Below, one piece after another: positions 26,745 to 35,899 of a stretch of DNA of 57,062 nt. The position numbers were made by a program, and so were the translations under genes. This stretch comes from Vallitalea maricola (GTDB lineage: Bacteria; Bacillota; Clostridia; Lachnospirales; Vallitaleaceae). The stretch lies in contig NZ_BTPU01000052.1 in NCBI RefSeq assembly GCF_036985595.1, forward strand, positions 1-57,062, given 5' to 3'. The stretch's first letter is position 1. Every line of letters begins with the position of its first letter. The notes under the pieces are model-generated. The model was not told the DNA's origin. It ran no database searches and worked only from the letters and a program-made list of their open reading frames with translations.

Positions 26745-28647
26745 ATCGAGTAGGAGGAATATCATTAATTGATATTCCGACCTCTCACACCACCGTACGT
26801 ACCGTTCAGTATACGGCGGTTCTCTAGTTTTCACATATTTTCAAGTAATAGTGAGTCATGGTCATATAACCTAGATTTACTATTTCTTTGTTTGTAAGCA
26901 CACTATTTAGCATCATTGTTGAACGCCATGTCCCTTTCCTACAATTAGCCATTTCATGTACTTTCCATAAGGGTAAGTTATATTTTCTTATCATTCTATA
27001 TCTAGTTTTTACTCTCTTCCATTGTTTCCAGTAGATTGCTCGGATTCTTCTCCTTAACCATTCATCTGTTCTTTTGAGGATTCCTTTCATATCTGCTAGT
27101 CTATAGTAATTCAACCAACCAATTATATATTGTTTTAATTTTAGGATTCTGTACTCATTTCCCCAACCATTACTTTTCTTTGTCAGTTCTTTGAGTCTTT
27201 GTTTCATTTTATTTATGCTTTTCTTGTGTACTCTTAACCTACACTTTCCTTTGTATCTATAAAATGTATATCCTAAAAATTTTACTTTGCTCACATGTGC
27301 CACTACTGTTTTATCTGTATTTACTTTCAAGAATAGCTTCTTTTCTATAAATACTATTATCGATTTTAGTACTCTCGTAGCTCCTCGTTTACTTTTACAA
27401 AATATCATTAGGTCATCTGCATATCTTACGTATCGATGCCCTCTTTTAGTTAATTCTTTATCCAACTCATTTAGCATTATATTACTTAGTAATGGACTGA
27501 GTGGTCCACCTTGTGGTACTCCTTTTTCTGTTTTCTCAAACATTCCATTATTTATTACTCCTGCATTTAGATATTTATGTATAAGCGATATTATCTTATT
27601 ATCTTTTATTGTTCTTGATAATATTTCAATTAGTTTACTTTGGCATACCATGTCAAAAAATTTCTCTAAGTCCATGTCTACCACGTATGTGTATCCCTCA
27701 TCTACATTTTTACAGCATTTCTTTAGTGCTCCATGAGCACTTTTATTAGGTCTGAATCCATAGCTGTTTTCTGAAAACTGCTTTTCATAGATTGGTGATA
27801 ATACCCCTGTTATTGCTTGTTGTATTACTCTATCTACTACTGTTGGTATTCCTAGTTTTCTTACTTTACCCTTTTCTTCTTTTGGTATTTCTACTCTACG
27901 GACTGGATTAGGCTTATATTTACCTTCTCTTATTTGCTTGATTAAGGCTGTTTTGTTATCTTTAAGAAACGTTAGAAGTTCATCTACGCTCATCTTATCA
28001 ATTCCTCCACTACCTTTATTTGATTTCACTTTCTTATATGCCTTATTTAGGTTATTTCGTTCTAAAATCTTCTCTAGCAATTCCGCGTCTTGAAAATCTG
28101 TGATAAGATGGTTGTTTTCAGCAATCTTCTCATGAATCAACACTTCTACATACTCTTTCGATTCCGTCGATACCATTTGTAGATAGTCTTTCTTATGAAG
28201 TTTTCTGTTTTTAGCTCCATGATTAGTTACTTTCATTTACTCATCTCTCCTAAAGTTCCATCCTTCCTCTAACATTTGCAACTGTTAAAGTACTATGATT
28301 TCTGCTGACTTCTTACGGTAAATCTTGTTTCAACCATAACTACGAATGTTATATCGTTTGTCTTATGTCCGTAAGATCTCCCCTGGTAAGAACACAATCT
28401 TCCTCTCCATATATCTGCCATATATACAGTTACTATCTCCGAGTAGTTATTGGAATTTGACTTGTTTGGCAGCCTTATCCATAGCAACTGCCTGATATGA
28501 TTTCTGTTCGTCAGACCAGAGATTTGCTCTCCGACTTCCTTCAGATTTCTTGTCACCAAGGACACCCTTGTCATTGGCTATACGCTTACCACTACTAGTT
28601 CGCGTTAGGGACTCTAACCCATTAGATTGTGCCCATGCTGGGCACAC
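26745..28647 (-). mobile_element. Group II intron with RT/maturase
   Basis: On the minus strand the element begins GTGTGCCCAGCATGGGCAC, a group II 5' end (GUGYG), runs through about 410 nt of RNA domains, then the RT gene (28236-26824), then domain V (stem ACCGCCGTA with TACGGTGGT, 26789-26820) and a domain VI hairpin GGAATATCA/TGATATTCC (26756-26778), ending CTACTCGAT at 26745. At 1.9 kb it looks full length. It lies directly after a terminator hairpin (28653-28688). The gene-free stretch 28237-28647 is intron RNA; short frames inside it are not genes. Confidence 0.85.
26824..28236 (-). CDS. ltrA: Group II intron reverse transcriptase/maturase
   Basis: The 470-residue intron-encoded protein copies and helps splice its own intron. 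RT blocks are present in order: GSGGIDKMSVDEL (RT1), GKVRKLGIPTVVDRVIQQAI (RT2), FRPNKSAHGAL (RT3), VVDMDLEKFFD (RT4), KGVPQGGPLSPLLSNIMLNEL, then the catalytic RYADDLMIF. The maturase (X) domain follows from about residue 330. No H-N-H endonuclease domain is present: the protein ends with GTWRSTMMLNSVLTNKEI and about 20 more residues, so it belongs to an endonuclease-lacking class. The frame is intact and the YADD box complete, so it is probably active. Confidence 0.95.
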   Translation of the reverse strand: MKVTNHGAKNRKLHKKDYLQMVSTESKEYVEVLIHEKIAENNHLITDFQDAELLEKILERNNLNKAYKKVKSNKGSGGIDKMSVDELLTFLKDNKTALIKQIREGKYKPNPVRRVEIPKEEKGKVRKLGIPTVVDRVIQQAITGVLSPIYEKQFSENSYGFRPNKSAHGALKKCCKNVDEGYTYVVDMDLEKFFDMVCQSKLIEILSRTIKDNKIISLIHKYLNAGVINNGMFEKTEKGVPQGGPLSPLLSNIMLNELDKELTKRGHRYVRYADDLMIFCKSKRGATRVLKSIIVFIEKKLFLKVNTDKTVVAHVSKVKFLGYTFYRYKGKCRLRVHKKSINKMKQRLKELTKKSNGWGNEYRILKLKQYIIGWLNYYRLADMKGILKRTDEWLRRRIRAIYWKQWKRVKTRYRMIRKYNLPLWKVHEMANCRKGTWRSTMMLNSVLTNKEIVNLGYMTMTHYYLKICEN

Positions 28648-28688
28648 CAATAAAAAACAGTGAATCAAGTTACTAATCCACTGTTTTT
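28648..28688 (-). terminator. Terminator of the hydrolase gene, target of the intron
   Basis: A 10-bp stem (AAAAACAGTG at 28653-28662 with CACTGTTTTT at 28679-28688) is followed on the minus strand by TTATTG, after which the intron begins. It lies 61 nt past the hydrolase stop codon. Its A- and T-rich arm ends would let it work in either direction. Confidence 0.75.
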
Positions 28689-28749
28689 ATTTCAAAATAT
28701 GCACTTATAGGTTTATATAATTAATATATCAACCTTACAATCCTTGTAT

Positions 28750-30441
28750 TTATTTCATTAATGATATATCTCTTAACAATATGCTTCCACTTTCTTTTTG
28801 ATCGAATTGGAGTGTTATACTAGATATATCGCTAAAGTTAATATCTTTGAATTCTTTAAAAGGAATCCTTGCTTCTGACAAAGGAGTCTTTAAAGACCAG
28901 AAAGTAGTAAATTCATTAGTTACAGATTTTCCTTCTGGAAATTCTAATGCTGCAGTTTTGTCATCCAGAATAACTTTAGCTTCTTTACCATTACTATCCC
29001 TAATAACAATAGATAATGCTTGGTTTTCTCTTGCTTTATTCAAATCACTACCTGGATATAAAGCTAAATATAAAGATAAAGCTTCATAGTTACTTATATC
29101 TTGCTTATCCTTAGGTATTTCCATTGTAAATTTTGCATTTTTATTAGTATAATTAATTCTAAATACTCCATACTTTTCATATTTAGTCGGATGATCAAAG
29201 TTTAATAGTTGGTCATTGTTTGGAATATAACTTTCAATCAAATATTTTACTTCCAAATCCTCAGATTTATTATTGCCACCAAATTCATTCTTATTAACCT
29301 TGTCTTCACTGTCGGCTAATAATATCTCTGTTCTATTTCCTGTAATTAAAGAAGTTTTCGCTTGTAAACCATATGCTGTATTAGTTGTAGGCTTACTAGC
29401 ATCAAATAAATTGGTATCAACTTCTTTGCCTAATGCTTTATTAAGAAAATCTACAGAATAATCTATTAAAAACTGTTTTTGTTGTTCTCTTGTTAAAAAT
29501 ATCTTTCTATCATCATCTGTTAGATTTCTATTATTTTCTCTATCATCCTGTTTAACATTATCGTTAAATAAATTATGACCTGCTCCTTTTAAAAATACTA
29601 CAGAAGCAAAAGATTTTCTTAACGGATTTCCCTTTAATTCATCAAAAGTTGATTGTCCATCCTGAAAAGATACATCTCCATCATATTGAGGTAATATTAT
29701 ACCTGTTGGAATATCTGGATTATTATTTTCTATTAATATTAAATTTGATGGGGCTACTTTAATAATACCAAAAACATTATTATTGCCTTTATCCTTTTGG
29801 TCATTAATTATGGCATCCAAGCTTCCGCCACCTCTTGAATGACCTATCATACCAATCTTGGATAAATCCCCTTTATTCTTCAATTGTATACCGAAATCAT
29901 TGCTCTCACCTTTTATTGCTGATTCTAGTTTGCCAAAGTGCTCATTAAAAATAGTAATCAATCTCTCATGTGCTATAGGTTCACCAAATTCTAATTGATA
30001 CTGTGCATTAATATTAAAAGCAATAGCAACAAACCCTTTCTTTGCTAGTGCTTCTAGGAGATATTTAAATCCCAGATCATATCTATCTTTATTATAGTCT
30101 TCTATCATATGATTACCATGCATTATAAATACAACAGGATAATTATCTCCTTCTTTTGGTGCGGCAATAGTACCTACCATATCATAAGGCATAATTATAC
30201 CTGAATTCTGTTTAATCTCACTTTGACCCAAGTTATATTCGGAAATTTCAATTTCTTTATCTTGAATTATATTCTGGGTTTCATTGTCAACCTTATCATT
30301 ATTACTTTCCTGTTTTATCTGATTAGTATCGTTATTATTTGTATTATTATCTTTATCCTTGTTGCTACAACCAGCTAGTAATAAACTCTGGAATAATATA
30401 ACAACTACAATTACACTAATAAAACTCTTAACCTTATTCAT
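28750..30441 (-). CDS. Lipoprotein alpha/beta hydrolase
   Basis: A 563-residue secreted lipoprotein: signal with lipobox LAGC (about residues 21-24), an Asn/Asp-rich linker, then an alpha/beta-hydrolase domain with an oxyanion-region VVFIMHGNHMI and the nucleophile elbow GHSRGGGSLD. A later GAGHNLF supplies a likely catalytic His. From about residue 370 a beta-rich C-terminal domain with strand patterns such as YGVFRINYTNKNAKFTMEI may bind a polymer or the wall. It resembles the chlorophyllase/PET-hydrolase-like esterases. The substrate is unknown. Monocistronic, with GGAG before the ATG and a terminator after it. Confidence 0.8.
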   Translation of the reverse strand: MNKVKSFISVIVVVILFQSLLLAGCSNKDKDNNTNNNDTNQIKQESNNDKVDNETQNIIQDKEIEISEYNLGQSEIKQNSGIIMPYDMVGTIAAPKEGDNYPVVFIMHGNHMIEDYNKDRYDLGFKYLLEALAKKGFVAIAFNINAQYQLEFGEPIAHERLITIFNEHFGKLESAIKGESNDFGIQLKNKGDLSKIGMIGHSRGGGSLDAIINDQKDKGNNNVFGIIKVAPSNLILIENNNPDIPTGIILPQYDGDVSFQDGQSTFDELKGNPLRKSFASVVFLKGAGHNLFNDNVKQDDRENNRNLTDDDRKIFLTREQQKQFLIDYSVDFLNKALGKEVDTNLFDASKPTTNTAYGLQAKTSLITGNRTEILLADSEDKVNKNEFGGNNKSEDLEVKYLIESYIPNNDQLLNFDHPTKYEKYGVFRINYTNKNAKFTMEIPKDKQDISNYEALSLYLALYPGSDLNKARENQALSIVIRDSNGKEAKVILDDKTAALEFPEGKSVTNEFTTFWSLKTPLSEARIPFKEFKDINFSDISSITLQFDQKESGSILLRDISLMK

Positions 30442-30560
30442 AAAATTTATTTCTCCTCATTGTTTATCAATATTTCTGTCTCATCTAGTAAATTATTTAA
30501 TATCTAATAATATTTTCTGCAATTAATTTTTGTATTTTCAAATTATAAAATAGTTAATAT

Positions 30561-31007
30561 TTATGAACTAGTTTTCACTTCACTTATAATTAATAAAATG
30601 CAACCTATGAAAACGAACATATCAGCTAAGTTGAAAATCAAATCTGGTTTCCATTTAAATGAAAAGTAGTCTATAACTTTTTTAATCCGTATTCTGTCAA
30701 ATACATTACTTAATGCTCCACCTGTTAAAAAAGCTAATCCTATCCTTAAAATACTATTACCCTTTATAAAAGCATAACTTATACTAAGACCTAATAATAC
30801 TAACACGGAAACAATATTAACTACTAACAAAAAACTTTTTTTATTTTTAAGAAAACCTAAAAAAGCACCTTCATTATAATTAAATTTCAAAAATATATTA
30901 TTATTTAATATTGGTTTACTAGTTGTATGATCCATTTCATTAACTGCTTTCATCTTACAAATCTGATCAATAAAAAAACATAATGGCGTAATAATTAGAT
31001 ATCTCAT
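30561..31007 (-). CDS. lspA: Lipoprotein signal peptidase (LspA)
   Basis: LspA cleaves prolipoprotein signal peptides in the membrane. At 148 residues with four membrane helices it has the family boxes: FFIDQICK, NYNEGAFLGFL, GGALSNVFDRI with the first catalytic Asp, and DYFSF followed by FNLADMFVFIG with the second Asp. It stands alone here, not in the usual ileS-lspA-rluD setting, so it could be a second copy. AAAGGAGG lies close before the ATG. The window has at least three lipoproteins (znuA, the 477-aa protein and the hydrolase) that need such an enzyme. Confidence 0.88.
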   Translation of the reverse strand: MRYLIITPLCFFIDQICKMKAVNEMDHTTSKPILNNNIFLKFNYNEGAFLGFLKNKKSFLLVVNIVSVLVLLGLSISYAFIKGNSILRIGLAFLTGGALSNVFDRIRIKKVIDYFSFKWKPDLIFNLADMFVFIGCILLIISEVKTSS

Positions 31008-31218
31008 TATAACCTCCTTTCCACATTTGTTTATTATAGCAAATAAGATGAATATTGAAAAGCATAAAAGAATATATTACTTTAGGCTTATCACTAATTA
31101 TCTATCATACTTATATGTTTTTAATCAAGAAGAGATATTTAATTGGAAAAAAACAAGTACATATCTATAGAAAAAACAAATATATATTATTACATACAAT
31201 GAAAGGATTGAAAGAATA

Positions 31219-32751
31219 ATGAAAAGAAGTTCAGTAATAAAAGGAACCATAATATTGACTGTAGCTGCACTAATTACTAGAGTATTAGGATTCGCTAATA
31301 GAATATACTTAAGTAATTTAATTGGTGCTGAAGGTATGGGACTCTACCAACTTGTGTTTCCTATATATATGATATGCTATACTATATGTTGTTCAGGTAT
31401 CTTTACAGCTGTTTCAAAACTTGTAGCTGAAGAAAAAGCCAAAAACAATTATTCTAACCTAAAAAGGATTATTCGTTCCTCTTCAATTATAGCTTTTACT
31501 TTAGCCGTTATCTTGATGTTAGTACTTATTTTCAACGCTGAATTAATTAGCAGCAAATTAATCAATGAACCACGAACAGCTCTAGCAATTAAAATCATGG
31601 CAATATCAATACCTTTTACAGCTATAATATCATGTATTAAAGGCTATTTCTACGGACTGAAATATCCTACTGTACCTGCAGTTTCTCAGATTATAGAACA
31701 GATTACTAGAATTACAATAATATATTTCTTATCATCATTATTCATACCAAAAGGACTTACTTATGCTTGTGCGATGGCTATAATTGGGATGGTAGGTGGA
31801 GAAATAGTATCTTTCATAATAGTAGCAGTAGCCTACAAATTTAATTCATTGAAGGAAAGATCAAGTTCACCTCAAAGTTATTTTATAATATTTAAAAAAA
31901 TATCTGCTATTGCAGTACCAATAACTTCTAATAGATTGATTACTACTATATTGACTAGCATTGAGACTATTCTTATTCCAACACAATTACAATTATTCGG
32001 CTTAACTCATTCTAGTGCTTTAGGGACATATGGTATTTTAACTGGTATGGCTTTACCACTAATCCTTTTTCCTAGTGTGTTTACTAACTCCATATCCCTT
32101 ATGTTATTACCAACGGTATCAGCAGCTTCTGCTAACAAAAATAAATCAATGATCAACTTCACTACCACAAAAACAATGAAATTTACCATTCTTATTGGTA
32201 TTTTAAGCACATTTTTATTTTTGTCTTTTGGCAAAACATTGGGAGTTATAGTATATAAAGAAGAGTATGTAGGAGTTTTATTAACTATACTAGCTTGGTT
32301 ATGTCCATTTATTTACCTACAAACTACTCTAGGAAGTATCTTGAATGGACTTAATAAGCAATTGATTGTTTTTAGAAATAATGTAATAGGTCTTAGTATT
32401 AGAATTGCTTTTATTTTTATATTGATTCCTATGTACGGATTAAAGGGATATCTTTGGGGATTACTATGTAGTTTTGTTATTGTTTCTACACTTAATATTA
32501 TACATCTTGTACGAATAACATCTATTAATTTTAAAGTAGGGAACTGGTTGGTCAAACCAATTTTAGTTTGTTTAGCATCTGTTTCGTCAATTGATTTACT
32601 GAGTAGATATATTACTTTACCATTTTCATTATTGGTAAATACATTAATTAATATTTGTTTATTTATGATAATATGTATTCCGCTTCTGCTATTGACGGGT
32701 AGTATTAATTTAAATGAGGTTAATTTTATTTTAAATAGGAAGAAGAGATAA
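31219..32751 (+). CDS. spoVB: SpoVB-like polysaccharide flippase
   Basis: A 510-residue, about fourteen-helix protein of the MVF/MATE-like superfamily. The N-terminus KGTIILTVAALITRVLGFAN and the GAEGMGLYQLVFPIY segment are typical of SpoVB and its paralogues, which move lipid-linked wall or polysaccharide precursors. SpoVB acts in spore cortex formation, so the gene supports a spore-former. Clostridial genomes carry several paralogues, so the exact role is uncertain. The ribosome site AAAGGATTGA is modest. It is followed by the long palindrome at 32809-32922. Confidence 0.85.
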   Translation: MKRSSVIKGTIILTVAALITRVLGFANRIYLSNLIGAEGMGLYQLVFPIYMICYTICCSGIFTAVSKLVAEEKAKNNYSNLKRIIRSSSIIAFTLAVILMLVLIFNAELISSKLINEPRTALAIKIMAISIPFTAIISCIKGYFYGLKYPTVPAVSQIIEQITRITIIYFLSSLFIPKGLTYACAMAIIGMVGGEIVSFIIVAVAYKFNSLKERSSSPQSYFIIFKKISAIAVPITSNRLITTILTSIETILIPTQLQLFGLTHSSALGTYGILTGMALPLILFPSVFTNSISLMLLPTVSAASANKNKSMINFTTTKTMKFTILIGILSTFLFLSFGKTLGVIVYKEEYVGVLLTILAWLCPFIYLQTTLGSILNGLNKQLIVFRNNVIGLSIRIAFIFILIPMYGLKGYLWGLLCSFVIVSTLNIIHLVRITSINFKVGNWLVKPILVCLASVSSIDLLSRYITLPFSLLVNTLINICLFMIICIPLLLLTGSINLNEVNFILNRKKR

Positions 32752-32808
32752 TTGGTAAGATTATTTCTTCAAGTTATAAGACGATTATAGACAACGGTTA
32801 TATATTTG

Positions 32809-32930
32809 AACCATAGATAGCGATAGTGATAATAACTCTCGTTACGTTTGTTGTTTTTATCTGTGTATGAGGTATACAACAAGCCGTAAAAGTCGTTATT
32901 ATCACTATCACTATCTATGGTTTATTTATT
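32809..32930. repeat. Very long inverted repeat between spoVB and the dehydrogenase
   Basis: 28-nt arms at 32809-32836 and 32895-32922 pair with a single mismatch. Inside lies a second stem, TTACG...TTGTTG (32842-32853) with CAACAA...CGTAA (32877-32889). The right arm is followed by a T-rich run (to 32933) on the plus strand. It may terminate both convergent genes, but a 28-bp stem is far beyond a standard terminator. Confidence 0.8.
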
Positions 32931-32990
32931 TTTTGCCACGTTTAAGACAGTTAAAGAATAAATTTAGCCTATAAGTGATTAATAGCCATT

Positions 32991-34052
32991 TTAAAGACTT
33001 TTGTAGGAACTTTGTAGAGTAATATGTTTACCTGTGATAGATGAATCATGGAAGGCGTGCATTATATCTAGGACATGGTATATTAAATCTCCGTTGGCTC
33101 TATGTTCATTATTATGTATAATGCCCTTTGCCATATCTGATATGCCTAATCCTCTGCTATTGTCAGTATATTTTTTATTTATTACAACTTCATGGAATTC
33201 TTTATCATAACTTTTTTTAATATTTACTGGACCTGCGAATGTATTTGGGTCGGGGACACTCAGTGTTCCTTCTGTACCGTATATTTCAATAATTGGTAGA
33301 TTGCTGCCCCATACGTCAAAACTAGTGATAATTGTACCAACAGCACCGTTTTCAAAATCCAATAATCCGGAGATATGAGTGGGTACATCAACTTTTATGA
33401 TTTCACCTTTTTTAGGTTCACTTGTAATCATTCTTTCAGGAAAAGATATTTTGGTTGAACCTGATACACGTTTGACAGAGCCTAACATTGCAATTAGTGC
33501 GGTTAAATAGTATGGTCCCATATCAAACATAGGTCCCCCGCCTATCTTGTAATAAAATTCAGGGTCTGGATGCCAACTCTCATGCCCATGACAAGTCATA
33601 AAAGCTGTGGCTCCAATAGGAGTACCAATTTCACCTTTGTTAATAAGTTCTATACATGTTTGGATGCCACCACCTAGAAAAGTATCTGGTGCACCACCTA
33701 TTTTTAATCCTTTTTCTTTTGCTTTATTTATCAATGCTTTACCGTCTTCTCTTGTTAAAGCTAAAGGTTTTTCCATGTAGGTGTGTTTACCAGCTTCTAG
33801 AGCAGCCATGGAAACTTCTTTATGAGCCTTAGGTATGGTTAGATTTACTATTATCTCTATATCTTCATGATTTATTAGTTCTTGGACTGAGTAGGTTTTT
33901 ATATTATACTTTTTTGCCTTTTCCCTTGCACGTTCTATTATTAAATCTGCACAGCCAACAACTTCTAGATTATCAAAAATTTCTGTACAGTTTTTTAGAT
34001 ATATATCACTTATGTTACCGCAACCTACTATACCGATTTTAACTTTTCTCAT
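32991..34052 (-). CDS. Gfo/Idh/MocA-family sugar dehydrogenase
   Basis: A 353-residue NAD(P)-dependent oxidoreductase. The Rossmann motif GIVGCGNIS is at the N-terminus and the catalytic-region EKP (YMEKPLALTRE) near residue 94. The C-terminal alpha/beta domain begins about residue 125, with GGGPMFDMGPYYLTAL, typical of the family. It follows the ThuA gene by only 3 nt and so is translationally coupled to it. Gfo/Idh/MocA enzymes paired with ThuA and sugar isomerases often oxidise sugars to 3-keto forms; the exact substrate cannot be read here. Confidence 0.9.
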   Translation of the reverse strand: MRKVKIGIVGCGNISDIYLKNCTEIFDNLEVVGCADLIIERAREKAKKYNIKTYSVQELINHEDIEIIVNLTIPKAHKEVSMAALEAGKHTYMEKPLALTREDGKALINKAKEKGLKIGGAPDTFLGGGIQTCIELINKGEIGTPIGATAFMTCHGHESWHPDPEFYYKIGGGPMFDMGPYYLTALIAMLGSVKRVSGSTKISFPERMITSEPKKGEIIKVDVPTHISGLLDFENGAVGTIITSFDVWGSNLPIIEIYGTEGTLSVPDPNTFAGPVNIKKSYDKEFHEVVINKKYTDNSRGLGISDMAKGIIHNNEHRANGDLIYHVLDIMHAFHDSSITGKHITLQSSYKSL

Positions 34053-34055
34053 AAT

Positions 34056-34751
34056 CTATACCCCACAATCCTTATATTCATTTATACATTTATCCTTACC
34101 TTCAGCTACCCACATGAAACCTCTTTTCATCAACTCGATTGCTTCTGGAATATTAAAAATATCTGATTGATGACCTAAGGAATTGTAAAATACTCTGCCT
34201 TCCCCCCATCTTTTTGTCCATACGACCGGCATATCAACATATCCATTCAAGAAATGCAAACCATCAGCAATGGGGAAACGAGTAGTAGCTAATACCTCAA
34301 TAGCAGGATCTACATGAAGATAGTATTGTTCACTCTTAACACTGAAATCCTGAATACCTTCGACTATCTTACTAGAACTATTCTTGATATTGACTTCATA
34401 TTCTACCAAATCACCACCTGGATGAGATACCCAATTTCCACCTGTCATGAACTGCCAATCAACATTATCTCTAAATGCATCACACATTCCTCCATGACAA
34501 CCTGCAAGTCCAACTCCATGAGCAACTGCTTCAGATATGGATTTCATTTGCTTATCAGTAATTGATCCCATTGTCCATATAGGAATTATTATATGATATG
34601 TCTTCAATCTTTCAGTATCTAGGAGAATCTCTAATGTATCAAAAACCTCTACTTCAAAATTGCAGTCAATCAAAGTATTCTCAAATACCTTAGCAATACC
34701 ATCTGGGTCATGACCTTCCCAGCCTCCATAAATAATTAACGCTTTTTTCAC
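34056..34751 (-). CDS. ThuA-domain protein
   Basis: A 231-residue protein of the ThuA (class I glutamine-amidotransferase-like) fold. Visible features: ALIIYGGWEGHDPDGIAKVFE at the N-terminus, GLAGCHGGMCDAFRD with the conserved CHGG, TGGNWVSHPGG, and VVWTKRWGEGRVFYNSLGH. ThuA proteins work in sugar metabolism, including 3-keto-glycoside use. I choose a GTG start at 34751 because GGAGG lies 8 nt upstream; the frame extends five codons further to an ATG at 34766 that overlaps that site. Operon with the dehydrogenase. Confidence 0.88.
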   Translation of the reverse strand: MKKALIIYGGWEGHDPDGIAKVFENTLIDCNFEVEVFDTLEILLDTERLKTYHIIIPIWTMGSITDKQMKSISEAVAHGVGLAGCHGGMCDAFRDNVDWQFMTGGNWVSHPGGDLVEYEVNIKNSSSKIVEGIQDFSVKSEQYYLHVDPAIEVLATTRFPIADGLHFLNGYVDMPVVWTKRWGEGRVFYNSLGHQSDIFNIPEAIELMKRGFMWVAEGKDKCINEYKDCGV

Positions 34752-34834
34752 AAGAACTACCTCCATTTCATTATGATAGCTTCATTCTACATAATCATGT
34801 TTAGATAGTCCTGTCAAAAGTTGCTTAATACTTC

Positions 34835-35695
34835 TCAAATATTGCTATCTTGAATTTTCTCTATATTCTTTCTATATTCCGATGGTGTCATCCCTGTATA
34901 ATCTTTAAATACTCTATTATAGGTCTTAATGTTATCAAAACCGCTTAGCATAGCTATTTCAATAATTTTTTTGGATGAGGATTCTAAGAGGTTCTTGGAT
35001 TTTTCCACCCTGTATAAGTGAAGGTAACTTAGAAATGTAATACCTGTACTCTTTTTAAAAAATCTAGTAAAATGATATGTACTAAAATTAGCCACCTTAG
35101 CTATTTGGTCAAGGGATATATTCTCATTATAATGATATTCAACATACTTATATATTCTCCTCAACAAATTGATTCGTTGATTCTGCTTGGTTTTTTCACC
35201 TTTTGAATAATACTCTATAGGTGTAAATCTTAGCAGTACTGCTATTATTCTATAAAGCCCAGCCATAAGATTCAATTTATAGGCTGGTTTCTTTTGAATG
35301 AATTCTTGTTTCAGATCTAGAATCTGTCGTTCTAATTCCATCTTATAATGTTCATCTGATATTTTATCACTTTCAAATACAGGATTAATGAACTTTAGCT
35401 TATTCAAATCATTATATATGTTACTTACCAAACATAGATTGAATTGAATAAATATCTTCCTGCTCTTTTTATTATTTGAGAAATGATGTATTTCTCTGCT
35501 TCCAATAATTAATAGATTACCTTTATTCAATTTGTATAACGTATTGTTCAACCATACTTCACATTCACCATCCAACATATATATAAGTTCAATTTCATCG
35601 TGCCAATGGGGAGGAAATGTAATATTATCTTCATGAGAAAATAATAAGAAAGGAAAATCTTTGTCCACAATATGTTCCTGACGAAATGCTCCCAT
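34835..35695 (-). CDS. AraC-family regulator with cupin sensor domain
   Basis: A 286-residue regulator. The N-terminal cupin-like part has FPPHWHDEIELIYMLDGECE and GNLLIIGSREIHHF (about residues 27-75), and the C-terminal pair of HTH motifs spans about 180-280 (ISLDQIAKVANFSTYHFTRF and the closing YNRVFKDYTGMTPSEYRKN). It probably senses a sugar and controls ThuA-dehydrogenase downstream and the divergent isomerase gene. AAGGAG precedes the ATG. The 204-bp divergent region carries a promoter and a palindrome. Confidence 0.9.
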   Translation of the reverse strand: MGAFRQEHIVDKDFPFLLFSHEDNITFPPHWHDEIELIYMLDGECEVWLNNTLYKLNKGNLLIIGSREIHHFSNNKKSRKIFIQFNLCLVSNIYNDLNKLKFINPVFESDKISDEHYKMELERQILDLKQEFIQKKPAYKLNLMAGLYRIIAVLLRFTPIEYYSKGEKTKQNQRINLLRRIYKYVEYHYNENISLDQIAKVANFSTYHFTRFFKKSTGITFLSYLHLYRVEKSKNLLESSSKKIIEIAMLSGFDNIKTYNRVFKDYTGMTPSEYRKNIEKIQDSNI

Positions 35696-35772
35696 ATTCT
35701 AACTCCTTACTTGTAGTTATTTATTTCTTATTGGCTATTATATCATTAATGATAATAAATTTATTATTTTAG

Positions 35773-35834
35773 TTGAATTTAATTCATAAGATGTTATAAT
35801 TTAATTACGACAATAAATGTAATCCGTTACATTT
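35773..35834 (+). promoter_or_regulatory. Promoter and palindrome of the sugar isomerase gene
   Basis: TTGAAT (35773-35778), a 16-bp spacer and TATAAT (35795-35800) form a promoter facing right. Just downstream lies a perfect 8-4-8 palindrome, AAATGTAA-TCCG-TTACATTT (35815-35834), in the 5' leader, a likely regulator site. That the adjacent AraC protein binds it is inferred. Confidence 0.55.
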
Positions 35835-35899
35835 TATTTCTTATTAAGAATATTTACCTAGATAAATATTTTTATTATTACTTATAGGAGGATATAGAA

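Noticed and set aside
28293..28668. Two minus-strand frames of 93 and 73 residues upstream of the RT gene
   Set aside because: They lie within the structured 5' RNA domains of the group II intron, overlap each other and have no protein-like features.
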